Origin: JAHOYW01 sp964515915
Lineage (GTDB): Bacteria; Verrucomicrobiota; Lentisphaeria; Victivallales; Victivallaceae
NCBI GenBank assembly: GCA_964515915.1
Contig: CAZEXM010000071.1
Span: 1-14,102 of the forward strand
Reading direction: 5' to 3'
Length of the DNA: 14,102 nt
How positions within the stretch are numbered: the stretch's first letter is position 1; each line of letters begins with the position of its first letter. This document shows positions 13,583 through 14,102 of the stretch, piece after piece. Made by a program: the position numbers and the translations under genes. The notes below the pieces were generated by a model. It made no database searches. It saw nothing but the letters and a program-made list of their open reading frames with translations, and was not told the origin of the DNA.

Positions 13583-13672
13583 ATGTATTTAAGCGGCTTC
13601 GCTGATGAAGCCGGCAAGGATATCGACGCTCAGATAAAGACCACACTTGGATTGGGCTGGAAATCAGCGTAA
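13583..13672 (+). pseudogene. 5'-end fragment of a TIM-barrel isomerase gene (paralogue of 11763-12674)
   Basis: ATG at 13583 starts MYLSGFADEAGKDIDAQIKT, continuing TLGLGWK. This matches the first 27 codons of the 11763 gene with 11 base differences in 81 by hand count, mostly in third positions. The preceding AAGGATGAAAGAAA matches the ribosome-binding region of that gene too. Similarity ends at 13663, and the frame closes three codons later at TAA 13670-13672. The pattern of silent changes suggests a once-functional diverged paralogue, not a fresh copy. It has been cut exactly at the stop codon of the opposing gene. Confidence 0.87.
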
Positions 13673-13981
13673 TTTATCCAGATTTATCATTGAAGCTAAA
13701 TTTCTTCCCCGGTGATCCACGGCGTCAGGGAATTTAGTTTTCACTTCTTTGAATAACTCCAAAGCCTGATCTTTTTTCCCGCTTTTGAGATACGCCGAGG
13801 CTAAAAGGAATTTGGCATAAGGCCCCACCTGGACTCCATTGCCGTAAAAGCAATCGCCATATTTTTCAATAGCTTGTTTTAAATAATCCTCTTGAACTTT
13901 ACCATTACTGGTTTGCGCGAGGTAAAGCATAGCGCAACCGGCGCGGTTCGCTTTTGGATACTTTGAAATTACCTGTTGCAA
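13664..13981 (-). CDS. TPR-like helical repeat protein, C-terminal part; 5' end uncertain
   Basis: 105 residues from a TTG at 13981 to TGA at 13664-13666. Helical-repeat features are clear: AKFLLASAYLKSGKKDQALELFKEVKTKFPDA is a tetratricopeptide (TPR/YbgF-like) unit, preceded by ANRAGCAMLYLAQ and EDYLKQAIEKYGDCFYG, likely degenerate units. The frame stays open and coding-like upstream to 14098 (LYEIEALYKSRGYKWGSAQ) but has no ATG or GTG there, and TGA at 14099-14101 closes it. The TTG has no nearby ribosome-binding site. A second frame, reading EFTLAKLKSNAKFS at the window edge, also looks coding, so a frameshift near 14050-14065 is possible. Function: protein-protein interaction, otherwise unknown. 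Its stop overlaps the isomerase remnant by a few bases. Confidence 0.6.
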   Translation of the reverse strand: MQQVISKYPKANRAGCAMLYLAQTSNGKVQEDYLKQAIEKYGDCFYGNGVQVGPYAKFLLASAYLKSGKKDQALELFKEVKTKFPDAVDHRGRNLASMINLDKLR

Positions 13982-14102
13982 ATTTTTTGTTTTTTGCGCA
14001 CTTCCCCATTTATATCCACGGGATTTATATAAAGCTTCAATCTCATATAACGGAAGTTTGAGAATTTTGCATTGGATTTGAGCTTGGCAAGTGTGAATTC
14101 AA

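Overview
The window reads as a piece of an anaerobic bacterial chromosome. It carries the three subunits of an electron-bifurcating type [FeFe]-hydrogenase, the tail of an outer-membrane secretin (so a two-membrane cell), and a sugar-catabolism cluster of Gfo/Idh/MocA oxidoreductases and TIM-barrel isomerases. That mix is common in Lentisphaerae and other PVC-group anaerobes. This placement is an inference from gene content only; there is no rRNA or other phylogenetic marker here.

Layout. (1) 3-200 (+): C-terminal end of a type II/IV-type secretin entering from the left edge. (2) 257-4409 (-): operon hydC-hydB-hydA, transcribed right to left. (3) 4410-4749: AT-rich gap that must hold the hyd promoter. 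(4) 4750-5640 (-): AraC-family regulator with a cupin-like sensor, divergent from (5) 5767-6801 (+): xylose-isomerase-like enzyme. (6) 6951-8111 and 8205-9197 (+): a Gfo/Idh dehydrogenase and a TIM-barrel isomerase/epimerase. (7) 9236-10255 (-): GntR-HTH/LacI-sensor regulator, divergent from (8) 10494-11654 (+): second Gfo/Idh dehydrogenase and 11763-12674 (+): third TIM-barrel isomerase. The regulator/dehydrogenase gap contains a repeated operator-like sequence and a perfect-consensus sigma-70 promoter.

(9) 12675-13672 is a gene graveyard. A group II intron 5' ribozyme fragment (from 12876) has a 41-bp internal tandem duplication. Its reverse-transcriptase ORF breaks after about 25 codons and runs in frame into a 35-bp exact copy of the 3' end of the 8205-9197 gene. 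Seventy-one bases later there is a diverged copy of the first 27 codons of the 11763-12674 gene. The two remnants keep the order of the intact genes upstream, so they look like the ends of a collapsed second copy of the sugar locus. (10) 13664-13981 (-): a TPR-like protein whose stop codon abuts the remnant and whose 5' end looks incomplete.

How the genes could work together: the Gfo/Idh enzymes oxidise or reduce sugar hydroxyls with NAD(P), the TIM-barrel enzymes isomerise or epimerise the products, and the two regulators respond to the sugar. Reducing equivalents from such fermentation are what HydABC disposes of as H2. The sugar itself cannot be named from this sequence; no transporter, kinase or glycoside hydrolase lies in the window.
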